64,000 nucleotides of DNA, from assembly GCA_900544375.1 (NCBI GenBank), contig UQUZ01000006.1, positions 1 to 64,000 on the forward strand, read 5' to 3'. The position numbers and the translations under genes are program-made. Below are positions 1 through 7,375 of the stretch, piece by piece (within the stretch, counting starts at the first letter, position 1; every line of letters starts with the position of its first letter). A model generated the notes under the pieces. That model searched no databases and was not told where the DNA came from. It saw only the letters and a program-made list of their open reading frames with translations. This DNA is from an uncultured Oscillospiraceae bacterium (GTDB taxonomy: Bacteria > Bacillota > Clostridia > Oscillospirales > Acutalibacteraceae).

Positions 1-11
1 ATGGTATGATA

Positions 12-39
12 GCTTCAAACAGAGTTTGAAGCATTGGAA
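12..39. repeat. Short palindromic repeat, copy 1
   Basis: Perfect 9-bp stem (GCTTCAAAC / GTTTGAAGC) with a 3-nt loop, followed by ATTGGAA. The stem, the downstream ATTGGAA and most of the upstream TGGTATRAT are shared with a second copy at 17119-17147, so this is a dispersed element rather than a chance hairpin. In both copies the element directly follows a V-stop reading (GTA TGA here, GTA TAA in copy 2), so copy 1 may sit just after the end of a gene outside the window. Confidence 0.55.
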
Positions 40-41
40 AA

Positions 42-225
42 ATGCCTGTCGGCGTGAAACGCCTCCTGCCGCGATGCGGCAACGCCATTTTTCGCAGAGG
101 CCGGTCTGGTGTATAATGATATGAAAGCTCCAAACGGGCCGCAAAGTTTCAAGCTTTGCAACTTGGAAGCTGTTTACGGCGCAGGATACCTTTGCTGTTT
201 TGCCGAAACAGTCTAAAATCTAATT
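42..225 (+). promoter_or_regulatory. Structured leader region upstream of uxaC
   Basis: About 180 bases without a gene. It holds two small hairpins (GGCGT/ACGCC and TGCCGC/GCGGCA) near 52-85, then a candidate -10 box TATAAT at 112-117 with only a weak -35. A nested hairpin follows at about 124-171, with outer arms AGCTCCAA and TTGGAAGCT and an inner GCAAAG/CTTTGC stem. The last hairpin would lie in the 5' UTR of the uronate isomerase mRNA. I do not recognise it as a known riboswitch. Confidence 0.35.
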
Positions 226-279
226 TTGGAGACAAACGGTGCGGTTGCACCGACTGATGATAAGGAAAGGGTGATCACC

Positions 280-1680
280 GTGAAGGAGTTTATGGGAGAG
301 GATTTTTTATTGGATACCGAAACGGCGCGCCGTCTCTTCCGTGAGGGTGCGCAGAATACGCCGATTTTTGATTGGCACTGCCATCTCTCCCCAAAGGAAA
401 TCTATGAAAACCGTGAGCCGGAGGATATCGCGGCTTTATGGCTTGGCGGTGATCACTATAAATGGCGTGCGATGCGTTCCTATGGTATTGAGGAACAATA
501 CATCACTGGAGACGCGAGCGGGTATGAAAAATTTAAGGCTTATGCCTCCATGATGCCCGCCTGCATCGGAAACCCGCTTTACCACTGGTCGCATTTGGAG
601 CTGCGCAGGTATTTCGGCATCGAGGAAACCCTGAGCGACAAAACAGCGGATACAATTTGGCACCGCGCAAATGAGCGCATCCATGCGGGCGGTTTTACTC
701 CGCGCGGGCTGATTGAAAAGTCAAATGTGGCGGCCCTATGCACCACGGACGACCCGGCCGACACGCTGGAATACCACCAGCTGCTCAAGGCGGAAAAAGG
801 CTTCAACTGCCGTGTGCTGCCCGCCTTCCGGCCCGATAAGGCACTTGGCATTGAACAGCCCGGCTTCCCGGATTGGATTTCTGTGATGGAGCAAACAGCG
901 GGCGAGGGCATCGGTTCCTTTGCCACCCTGTGCGAAGTGATCAAGAAGCGGATCGCTTTTTTCGATTCCCTCGGCTGCCGCGCCAGCGACCATGCCTTTG
1001 GCCGCGTGCCTTACGCGGAGGCGACGGAGCTTCAGCTGGAGGAGATTTTTGAAAAGGGCGTGGCAAGGGCTCCCCTTTCGCAGTGGGAAATGGAGGCATA
1101 CCGCACGGCGCTCCTGCAAGCGATGGCGCGTGAATACGCCCGTTTGGGCTGGGGCATGGAGCTGCATATCGGCCCAATGCGCAATAACAATACGCGCATG
1201 TTTCAGGCGCTTGGCCCCGATGCGGGCTTTGACTCCTGCGCGGATGACGCAGCGGCGCACAACCTTTCTCGTTTGCTCGACAGCCTCGATGTAGAGGGGA
1301 ATCTCCCGCGGTCGATCCTTTTCGCGCTTAACCCGAAGGATAATTATGTGTTGAGCACGATGCTCGGCAATTTCCAGAACAGCGACGCGCCGGGCAAAAT
1401 CCAGTTTGGTTCCGCCTGGTGGTTTAACGACCATATCGACGGGATGCGTGAGCAGCTGCGCACGCTTGCAAACACGGGGGTTCTCGGCCGGTTTGTCGGC
1501 ATGGTGACGGATTCCCGCTCGTTTTTATCCTACCCGCGGCATGAGTATTTCCGCCGCATCCTCTGCGGGATGCTTGGGGAGATGGTGGAGGAGGGCTGGT
1601 ACCCGGCTGACATGGACACGCTGGTTGGGATTGTGCGGGATATCAGCTATGAGAATGCGGTGCGGTATTTTGGCATTTAG
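280..1680 (+). CDS. uxaC: Uronate isomerase (glucuronate/galacturonate isomerase)
   Basis: Interconverts D-glucuronate with D-fructuronate and D-galacturonate with D-tagaturonate, the first cytoplasmic step of hexuronate catabolism. The protein carries the N-terminal metal-binding DWHCHL motif (H33 and H35), an ELHIGPMRNNNTRMF segment and the KIQFGSAWWFND segment typical of UxaC. Its 466 residues match the family. I chose GTG at 280 because AAGGAAAGG at 262-270 lies 9 nt upstream; an in-frame TTG at 226 is possible but lacks a good RBS. No other uronate genes are in the window, so it stands alone here. Codons look native. Confidence 0.95.
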   Translation: MKEFMGEDFLLDTETARRLFREGAQNTPIFDWHCHLSPKEIYENREPEDIAALWLGGDHYKWRAMRSYGIEEQYITGDASGYEKFKAYASMMPACIGNPLYHWSHLELRRYFGIEETLSDKTADTIWHRANERIHAGGFTPRGLIEKSNVAALCTTDDPADTLEYHQLLKAEKGFNCRVLPAFRPDKALGIEQPGFPDWISVMEQTAGEGIGSFATLCEVIKKRIAFFDSLGCRASDHAFGRVPYAEATELQLEEIFEKGVARAPLSQWEMEAYRTALLQAMAREYARLGWGMELHIGPMRNNNTRMFQALGPDAGFDSCADDAAAHNLSRLLDSLDVEGNLPRSILFALNPKDNYVLSTMLGNFQNSDAPGKIQFGSAWWFNDHIDGMREQLRTLANTGVLGRFVGMVTDSRSFLSYPRHEYFRRILCGMLGEMVEEGWYPADMDTLVGIVRDISYENAVRYFGI

Positions 1681-1696
1681 ATGATTGATAAACGGA

Positions 1697-1739
1697 AAAA
1701 GAGCTCCCCATCTGCTGCTCGGCAGAAGGGGAGTTCTTT
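1697..1739 (+). terminator. Rho-independent terminator after uxaC
   Basis: GAGCTCCCC/GGGGAGTTC stem with a TCTGC/GGCAGA extension, followed by TTTG. It lies 17 nt after the uxaC stop. Confidence 0.8.
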
Positions 1740-1829
1740 GTGATTTGGACATTATTGAATCATTTTGCATGGATGGTTATGTTCGGTATAAGAGCAATTA
1801 AAAAGAGAAAATAGACGAATAAAACATAA

Positions 1830-1935
1830 AGCCCGCGCTTCTCCACTCTGACCTGCACCCCACTTGTTATCCAGTATACCATACTGTCTAACAAGTGGGG
1901 TGCAGGTCACTCCAAGAGATGTGCGGGCTGTTTTT
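1830..1935. terminator. Bidirectional terminator interrupted by a palindromic element
   Basis: The outer arms AGCCCGCGCTTCTC (1830-1843) and GAGATGTGCGGGCT (1916-1929) pair and are followed by GTTTTTAT. With the 61-bp insert at 1849-1909 and one copy of its 3-bp duplication removed, a compact terminator hairpin is restored. It serves the convergent uxaC and ABC-F genes. The insert lengthens the stem-loop and probably does not abolish pairing. Confidence 0.65.
1849..1909. mobile_element. 61-bp palindromic MITE-like element with IS3/IS150-type ends
   Basis: Termini TGACCTGCACCCC... and their complement form a 21-bp perfect inverted repeat. A second CAGTAT/ATACTG pairing lies inside it. The 3-bp direct repeat CTC flanks both sides (1846-1848 and 1910-1912), consistent with a target duplication. 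As I recall them, IS150-group ends have the same layout (TG-x-ACTGCACCC...TTGTT-x-GAC), so the likely source is an IS3-family transposase supplied in trans. There is no coding capacity. No second copy was seen in the window. Confidence 0.6.
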
Positions 1936-1969
1936 ATAGATTTTGTTTAGCCGGATAGAAATATGCCTT

Positions 1970-3580
1970 TTACCGCAGCTTCTTCAAATCCTCCTCCGCC
2001 AACGACGCAAGGTATTCGTCATACGTCTCCTTGCGGTCGATCACACGGTCAGGCAGGATTTCGATGATCCGGTCCGCAATCGTCTGCACGAACTGATGGT
2101 CGTGCGAGGTGAAGAGCAGCGTGCCGGGGAAGCTGATGAGCCCGTTATTCAGCGCTGTGATGCTCTCCAGATCCAGATGGTTCGTCGGCTCGTCCAAAAT
2201 CAGCACGTTTGCGCCGGAAACCATCATCTTGCATAGCATGCAGCGCACGCGCTCGCCGCCGGAGAGCACCTTCGCCTTTTTGGTGGCCTCTTCGCCGGCA
2301 AAGAGCATCCGGCCGAGCCAGCCTCGGATATCCGTTTCCAACTGCTCTCGAGAGAACTGGCGCAGCCAGTCGATGAGGGTTAGCTCGCAGCCGTCGAAAA
2401 ACGCGGAGTTATCGCTCGGGAAGTAGGCGAGCGAGGTCGTCACGCCCCATTTATAGCTGCCTTCATCCGGCTCCAGCTCCCCGGCGAGGATCTGGAAGAG
2501 TGTGGTTTTCGCCACTGTATCCGAGCCGACAAAGGCAACTTTCTCATTCGGACGGATCGTAAAGCTCACATGGTCAAGCACCTTGCGGTCACCAACCGTT
2601 TTCGTCAGGTCCGTCACGGTTAAAAGGTCGTTGCCCACCTCGCGATCCGGCTTGAAAGCCACAAATGGGTAGCGGCGGGAGGAAACGGGCATGGATTCGA
2701 TATCGAGGCTTTCCAGCAGCTTTTTGCGGCTGGTGGCCTGCTTGGATTTAGAGGCGTTTGCGCTGAACCGGGCGATGAATTCCTGCAATTCCTTCTTTTT
2801 GGCCTCCGCCTTTTTGTTCTGCTCGCGCAGCTGGCGCTGAGCCAACTGCGTGTATTCATACCAGAAGTCATAGTTGCCGACATACAGCGCGAGCTTGCCG
2901 TAATCGATATCCACGATGTGTGTGCAAACCTTGTTGAGAAAATGCCGGTCATGGGAGACGACAATGACCGTGTTTTCAAAGTCGAGCAGGAAATCCTCCA
3001 GCCACTGTATGGCAGCGAGGTCCAGGTGGTTGGTCGGCTCGTCGAGCAACAGGATATCCGGATTGCCAAAGAGCGCTTGCGCAAGCAGCACCTTCACCTT
3101 ATCATCGCCGTCGAGCTCCTTCATTTTGACGGAATGCTTCTCGTTTTCAATGCCAAGGGCGTTTAGGAGGATCTCCGCGTCGCTCTCAGCACTCCAGCCG
3201 TCCATCTCCGCAAATTCGGCCTCCAGCTCGCTGACGAGCAGGCCGTCCTCCTCCGTGAAATCCTCTTTGGAATAGAGGGCCTCCTTTTGATCCATAATCT
3301 CCACAAGCTTTGCGTTGCCCATGAGCACGGTGCGAATCACGTCGTATTCGTCGAATGCATAGTGATCCTGTTTTAACACGGAGAGCCGCTCGCCGGGAGT
3401 GATATTGACTTCGCCCTTATTCGGTTCCAGCTCACCGGAAAGAATTTTCAAAAAGGTAGATTTGCCCGCGCCATTTGCGCCGATGATGCCATAGCAGTTG
3501 CCGGCGGAAAAGGTGACGTTCGCCCGCTCAAAGAGCACGCGCCCGCCGTATTGCAGGCTAACATTGGAGGTACTGATCAT
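1970..3580 (-). CDS. ABC-F family ATPase (YkpA/YbiT-like)
   Basis: Cytoplasmic twin-ATPase of the ABC-F class, which act on ribosomes and not in transport; there are no membrane segments. 536 residues, close to B. subtilis YkpA. Domain 1 has Walker A GANGAGKST near residue 35 and LLLDEPTNHLDL. Domain 2 keeps LSGGERVRC and LILDEPTNHLDLES, but its Walker A reads GSDTVAKTT, lacking the second glycine. The linker AEAKKKELQEFIARFSANAS fits the YkpA/YbiT subgroup. Start ATG 3580 has AAGGAG upstream; longer N-terminal readings lack an RBS. The specific role (translation factor or antibiotic protection) cannot be told from sequence; the YkpA-like linker favours a housekeeping factor. Confidence 0.9.
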   Translation of the reverse strand: MISTSNVSLQYGGRVLFERANVTFSAGNCYGIIGANGAGKSTFLKILSGELEPNKGEVNITPGERLSVLKQDHYAFDEYDVIRTVLMGNAKLVEIMDQKEALYSKEDFTEEDGLLVSELEAEFAEMDGWSAESDAEILLNALGIENEKHSVKMKELDGDDKVKVLLAQALFGNPDILLLDEPTNHLDLAAIQWLEDFLLDFENTVIVVSHDRHFLNKVCTHIVDIDYGKLALYVGNYDFWYEYTQLAQRQLREQNKKAEAKKKELQEFIARFSANASKSKQATSRKKLLESLDIESMPVSSRRYPFVAFKPDREVGNDLLTVTDLTKTVGDRKVLDHVSFTIRPNEKVAFVGSDTVAKTTLFQILAGELEPDEGSYKWGVTTSLAYFPSDNSAFFDGCELTLIDWLRQFSREQLETDIRGWLGRMLFAGEEATKKAKVLSGGERVRCMLCKMMVSGANVLILDEPTNHLDLESITALNNGLISFPGTLLFTSHDHQFVQTIADRIIEILPDRVIDRKETYDEYLASLAEEDLKKLR

Positions 3581-3625
3581 GAAAAGAGCTCCTTTTTTGG
3601 TAATAGGGAATACAAACAATTCTTT

Positions 3626-3654
3626 ATCATAGCATGGAACCTTTGAAAAAGCAA
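3626..3654 (-). promoter_or_regulatory. Sigma-A-type promoter for the ABC-F gene
   Basis: On the minus strand TTGCTT (3654-3649), a 17-nt spacer and TATGAT (3631-3626), about 45 nt upstream of the chosen ATG. Confidence 0.55.
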
Positions 3655-3703
3655 GCAGTTACGCGGCTTGCAGAGCGGCCGGAGAAAAAATGAAAAAATC
3701 CTA

Positions 3704-3732
3704 TTGACAGATGGAACGCCCCGGCATATAAT
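3704..3732 (+). promoter_or_regulatory. Consensus promoter of the T-box operon
   Basis: Perfect TTGACA (3704-3709), 17-nt spacer and perfect TATAAT (3727-3732), about 25 nt before the T-box stem I. It is divergent from the ABC-F promoter. Confidence 0.9.
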
Positions 3733-3757
3733 AGCTACAAATCCAAATTGGCAAACC

Positions 3758-4037
3758 GGTGAGTAAGAGTAGTACCCATGGCGAAGCCTTTCTAAGAGAG
3801 CCGCAGGCGGTGCGATTGCGGCAAAGGATACCATAGCGAATGGACTTACGAGGGCAATCCGAGCCTCTGGTCACAGGGGTTAGGTGCGACGGGAGCTTCA
3901 CCCGTTACCAGCGAAGCACGCATGGCTGTGCGTGAAAAGAGTGGGCTTGCAGGGTGTGCAAGCCAAGTCGGGTGGTACCGCAGGAGTGATCATCAGCTCT
4001 TGTCCCAACAGGAATGTTGAGACAAGGGCTTTTTTAT
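3758..4037 (+). ncRNA. T-box riboswitch, tRNA-Trp specific (specifier UGG)
   Basis: The conserved T-box AAGTCGGGTGGTACCGCA lies at 3964-3981. Stem I is closed by GTAAG (3763-3767) and CTTAC (3845-3849); just before the latter the specifier-loop sequence GAA-TGG-A puts UGG, the Trp codon, at 3841-3843. The intrinsic terminator is at 3995-4037 and competes with an antiterminator involving the T-box bulge. Uncharged tRNA-Trp should stabilise the antiterminator and switch on the transporter downstream. The bulge base is U (TGGT), so pairing with a G73 discriminator would be a wobble. Specifier assignment is my reading of the fold; the downstream TrpXYZ-like transporter supports it. Confidence 0.9.
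3995..4037 (+). terminator. T-box attenuator terminator
   Basis: GCTCTTGTC / GACAAGGGCT stem with an inner AACA/TGTT pairing, followed by six T residues. It is the regulated terminator of the T-box. Confidence 0.85.
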
Positions 4038-4163
4038 TTTTTAAAAATATGTCAGGAGGGAGCGGCATGGGCGTTCCGGGTAAGCGATGGCGCAGGGGGA
4101 AGCAACCTCACGCCGGCCACATCCGTTTTTATCACTTATAAGAGAATGAAAGGAAAGATGATC

Positions 4164-5189
4164 ATGAAAAAGTTTACAAAAATAGTTGCCCTTGCGGTGA
4201 GCGTGATTCTGATTGTGTGCGCGTTTTCAGCCTGCACTGGTAACGGCACGGGAGAAGAGAGCCAGAATGAGGGCGCGGCCTCTGGAGCAGTCAAAAAAAT
4301 TGGTATCATCCAGTATGCGCCGCACGCCTCGCTTGACAATTGTTACAAAGGCCTGATCCAGGGCTTGGAGAAGGCGGGCTATAAAGACGGTGAAAAAGCG
4401 AAGATCGATTTCCAGAATGCAAACGGCGAGGATCAGATGGCAACGCAGATTGCCAACAATATGGCGGCTCAGAAATATGATCTTATCATTGGCATCGCAA
4501 CGCCTGCCGCAACGGCCGCTTATAGCGCGGCGCGCAGCGCCAATATCCCGACAGTGTTCTGCGCGGTATCTGATCCGGTGGCTGCAAAGCTTGTTACCTC
4601 CCTTGACGAGCCCGGCAACAATACGACCGGCACAACCGACCTGTTGAATCTGGAAGCACAGATGAAAATGATCCGCGCCCTCCAACCGGATGCGAAAAAG
4701 ATCGGAATCCTCTATACCACGAGCGAGGCAAACTCTGTTTCCCACTTAAAGCAGTTCAAGGAGCTCGCTCCGAAATATGGTTTTGAAATTGTGGATATGG
4801 GCGTGCAGAGTGCAGCGGATATCCCGCAGGCCGCTGCAACGCTTGCCGCCAAAGTTGATTGCATCAACAATTTTACGGATAATAACGTTGTGAACAACCT
4901 CGGCGTGCTGCTCGCCAAGGCGAACGAAGCAGGCATCCCGGTATACGGCTCCGAGATCGAGCAAGTTGAAAAGGGCTGCTTAGCCTCCGAAAGCCTTGAT
5001 TACGTTGCCCTTGGAGAGGAGACGGGCAAACTCGCGGGCCAGGTGCTCGGCGGCGCGGATGCGGGCAGCATCCCGGTTGCCCGTGTGAAGGATAGCGCCC
5101 CAGTCTACAACAGCGACGTGCTCGCAAAATTCAAGCTGACCTTGCCGGAGGCTTATAAGGATGCGCAGAAGGTGACGACTGCCTCCTGA
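4164..5189 (+). CDS. trpX: Tryptophan ABC transporter substrate-binding lipoprotein (TrpX-like)
   Basis: Membrane-anchored solute receptor of the ABC_sub_bind family. The first 24 residues form a lipoprotein signal ending in FSAC (C24). The mature part has the family pattern IGIIQYAPHASLDNCYKG, GIATPAATAAYSAARS and VFCAVSDPVAAKLV. 341 residues is normal for the family. ATG 4164 has AAAGGAAAG 6 nt upstream; ATG 4158 is too close to it. It is first in a three-gene operon with permease and ATPase, behind a Trp-type T-box, so tryptophan (or a close precursor) is the inferred substrate. The protein fold alone does not prove the ligand. Confidence 0.88.
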   Translation: MKKFTKIVALAVSVILIVCAFSACTGNGTGEESQNEGAASGAVKKIGIIQYAPHASLDNCYKGLIQGLEKAGYKDGEKAKIDFQNANGEDQMATQIANNMAAQKYDLIIGIATPAATAAYSAARSANIPTVFCAVSDPVAAKLVTSLDEPGNNTTGTTDLLNLEAQMKMIRALQPDAKKIGILYTTSEANSVSHLKQFKELAPKYGFEIVDMGVQSAADIPQAAATLAAKVDCINNFTDNNVVNNLGVLLAKANEAGIPVYGSEIEQVEKGCLASESLDYVALGEETGKLAGQVLGGADAGSIPVARVKDSAPVYNSDVLAKFKLTLPEAYKDAQKVTTAS

Positions 5190-5219
5190 GGCAGCTAAAA
5201 ACGAGGATTGATTGAAGGG

Positions 5220-5256
5220 CACAGGGCTGGCGTGGATTTCCGCGCCAGCCTCAGGC
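5220..5256 (+). other. Intercistronic hairpin between trpX-like and trpY-like genes
   Basis: GGCTGGCG / CGCCAGCC stem with a loop of about 10 nt and no T-run. This kind of hairpin after a solute-binding-protein gene commonly stabilises the upstream message and lowers downstream expression. The remaining 100 nt before the permease show nothing else I recognise. Confidence 0.5.
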
Positions 5257-5368
5257 CTCTTCTTGCAGACTTTGGACATCGGGCTTCGCACACGATAGGA
5301 ATCACAGTAAAATCTGACAGTTGGTGTCTGTTATCTGAACATCTGTTATCGGAAAGTTGGGTTCTCAT

Positions 5369-6292
5369 ATGAATGAACTGTTTGGCATTTTAAAAGCCAC
5401 GTTGGAGGAGGGCTTCGTCTATGCGATCCTGGCCTACGGCGTGTACATCACCTACAGCATTTTGGATTTTCCGGATCTTTCCGTCGACGGCACCGTGCCA
5501 TTGGGTGCAGTGCTGACGGGCGTGCTCATTTTGCAGGGCTTCAATCCCTGGTTATGCGTCCTGTTCTCCTTTGTGGTGGGCGCGCTGGCTGGCTGCGTGA
5601 CCGGGCTTTTAAACGTGAAGTTAAAAATCCGGCCTTTGCTGTGCGGCATCCTTGTGATGACTGCGTTGCTCTCTATCAACCTAGTGCTGGTGATGAAAGG
5701 GACGGGCGGGCTGTCGCTCGTGTCGTTCTTTACCTCTCCCACGATCTTTTCGAGTGCGCCCGCAACGCTTCTGCCGGAAACGATCGGCGGCTACACGCTG
5801 CGGCCAATTTTTGTGGCGCTGGTGATCGCCGTCGTGTGCAAATATGCGCTCGATTGGTTCCTCTCCACAAAATCCGGCCTGCTGCTTCGGGCCGCGGGCA
5901 ACAATGAGCAGTATGTGACGATGCTTGCGCGCAGCCCCGGCTCCTCTAAAATTCTCGGCCTCGCCATTGGTAACGGCTTTGCCGCCATGGCAGGCTCGAT
6001 CATCGCACAGCAGAAGGGCTCCGCTGATTTGCAGATGGGCGTTGGCATGGTGGTGATCGGCCTTGCATCCGTCATCATCGGGCTGAGCCTGTTCCGCCGT
6101 GTGCGCTTCCTGCGCGCTACGAGCAAGGTGCTCCTGGGTGCGATCCTCTATAAAGCCTGCCTTGCCGTTGCACTCGCGCTCGGCCTACCTACGCAGTATT
6201 TGAAGCTTTTGATGGCAGTGATCTTTACCTTTGCGCTGCTGTCCACCACGATGTTCGGCCGGAAAGGGGGGGCGCGCCATGCTAAAGCTTGA
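5369..6292 (+). CDS. trpY: ABC transporter permease (TrpY-like)
   Basis: Integral membrane permease of the branched-chain-type fold, partner of the T-box-controlled solute receptor. It has about eight or nine hydrophobic segments, with signatures DFPDLSVDGTVPLGAVL near the N-terminus and LAIGNGFAAMAGSIIAQQKG in the second half, both typical of permeases paired with ABC_sub_bind receptors. About 307 residues. ATG 5369 is preferred; GGAAAG lies 12 nt upstream, while TTG 5357 abuts it. The end overlaps the ATPase gene by 14 nt, indicating coupled translation. Confidence 0.88.
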   Translation: MNELFGILKATLEEGFVYAILAYGVYITYSILDFPDLSVDGTVPLGAVLTGVLILQGFNPWLCVLFSFVVGALAGCVTGLLNVKLKIRPLLCGILVMTALLSINLVLVMKGTGGLSLVSFFTSPTIFSSAPATLLPETIGGYTLRPIFVALVIAVVCKYALDWFLSTKSGLLLRAAGNNEQYVTMLARSPGSSKILGLAIGNGFAAMAGSIIAQQKGSADLQMGVGMVVIGLASVIIGLSLFRRVRFLRATSKVLLGAILYKACLAVALALGLPTQYLKLLMAVIFTFALLSTTMFGRKGGARHAKA

Positions 6293-7052
6293 CCAGATCA
6301 CAAAAAAATTCCACATTGGCACGCCGGATGAAACAACGCTGTTTAACCAGTTCTGCTTTGAGGTGCAAAAAGGGGAGTTCGTCTCCATCGTCGGCTCCAA
6401 TGGCTCTGGTAAGACAACGCTTCTCAATATCGTCTGCGGCTCCCTGCCTGTGGAGGGCGGCAAGGTGTTTTTTGGGGGGAAAGATATTACCCGTTTGTCG
6501 GAATACAAACGTGCAGATCAAATCGGCCGCGTGTTTCAGGATCCGAAAAAAGGTACCTGCGACGAATTGACGATTCTTGAAAACATGGCGCTGGCGGATA
6601 ACAAGCACAAAGCCTACGGCCTTTCCCGCGGGGTGAACAAGCGCCGGACGGACTACTACCGCACGCTGCTCGAAACCTGCGGCATGGGGTTGGAGGATCG
6701 GCTGAATGTGAAGGCAGGCACGCTTTCCGGCGGGCAGCGGCAGGCGCTCGCGCTGATTCTCGCCAATATGACGGACATTGAGCTTTTAATCCTCGACGAG
6801 CACACCGCCGCACTCGACCCGAAATCCTCCGAGACCGTGATGCGCATTACGGATAAACTCGTGAAGGAAAAACAGGTGACCTCCCTCATGGTCACGCACA
6901 ACCTGCGTTTTGCGCTGGAATATGGCAGCCGCCTTGTAATGATGCACGAGGGCCGCTGCGTACTCGACGTGCGCGGAGAAGAGAAGCAGAAGCTCGAAAT
7001 CGACGCGCTGCTCAAGGTGTTCAATGAGATCAGCGTGGAGTGCGGGAATTAA
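6279..7052 (+). CDS. trpZ: ABC transporter ATP-binding protein (TrpZ-like)
   Basis: Cytoplasmic ATPase energising the TrpXYZ-type importer. Walker A GSNGSGKTT spans residues 39-47, signature TLSGGQRQALA and Walker B LLILDEHTAALDP follow, and the switch histidine is in MVTHN. The D-E-H in place of D-E-P after Walker B is common in this subgroup. 257 residues. Start ATG 6279 with GGAAAGGGG upstream lies inside the end of the permease gene, so the three genes form one operon ending at the hairpin 7073-7112. Confidence 0.9.
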   Translation: MLKLDQITKKFHIGTPDETTLFNQFCFEVQKGEFVSIVGSNGSGKTTLLNIVCGSLPVEGGKVFFGGKDITRLSEYKRADQIGRVFQDPKKGTCDELTILENMALADNKHKAYGLSRGVNKRRTDYYRTLLETCGMGLEDRLNVKAGTLSGGQRQALALILANMTDIELLILDEHTAALDPKSSETVMRITDKLVKEKQVTSLMVTHNLRFALEYGSRLVMMHEGRCVLDVRGEEKQKLEIDALLKVFNEISVECGN

Positions 7053-7072
7053 AGAGAATGTGAATCCAGAGA

Positions 7073-7112
7073 AAAAGCATTTCGGAGAAACAGACTTCTT
7101 CGAAATGCTTTT
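7073..7112 (+). terminator. Terminator of the trpXYZ-like operon
   Basis: AAAAGCATTTCG / CGAAATGCTTTT stem with a 16-nt loop and a short T-run. The following 200 nt (to 7313) are AT-rich and carry a TATAAT at 7203-7208 without a clear -35. Confidence 0.75.
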
Positions 7113-7313
7113 AGTTATTAGATAGAATTTTTTGGAGGATTTTAACAATAAAGATAATAATATTTAGATAACATGTATATAGAATTTTGGCATAAATGAG
7201 CATATAATGGAAATACAGAGAATGGAATTTATAGAAAATATGATTTGCCTAAAAATCGCTGTACGCTTCTGTTAAAAAGAATGAATGGAGAATATAGGAA
7301 GGAGGAGAGTCCC

Positions 7314-7373
7314 ATGTTTCATTCCGTTTTTCATGGCCGCAAACGGGAGTTAGAAACAACAAAGGAATGGTGA
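7314..7373 (+). CDS. Possible 19-codon leader peptide ahead of the secreted peptidase
   Basis: A very short frame (MFHSVFHGRKRELETTKEW) with one of the best ribosome binding sites nearby, GGAAGGAGGAG at 7297-7307. Its stop lies 2 nt before the ATG of the next gene, so ribosomes finishing it would re-initiate on the peptidase. It may be a translational-coupling leader rather than a functional peptide. No homology is recognised, and it may be spurious. Confidence 0.35.
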   Translation: MFHSVFHGRKRELETTKEW

Positions 7374-7375
7374 AA

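Noticed and set aside
736..1434. 232-codon minus-strand frame opposite uxaC
   Set aside because: Basic, low-complexity translation with no RBS, lying wholly antisense to a clear uxaC; a codon-bias shadow.
3704..4040. Idea that the leader belongs to an aminoacyl-tRNA synthetase gene
   Set aside because: T-boxes often precede synthetases, but the gene behind this one is a clear solute-binding protein followed by permease and ATPase.
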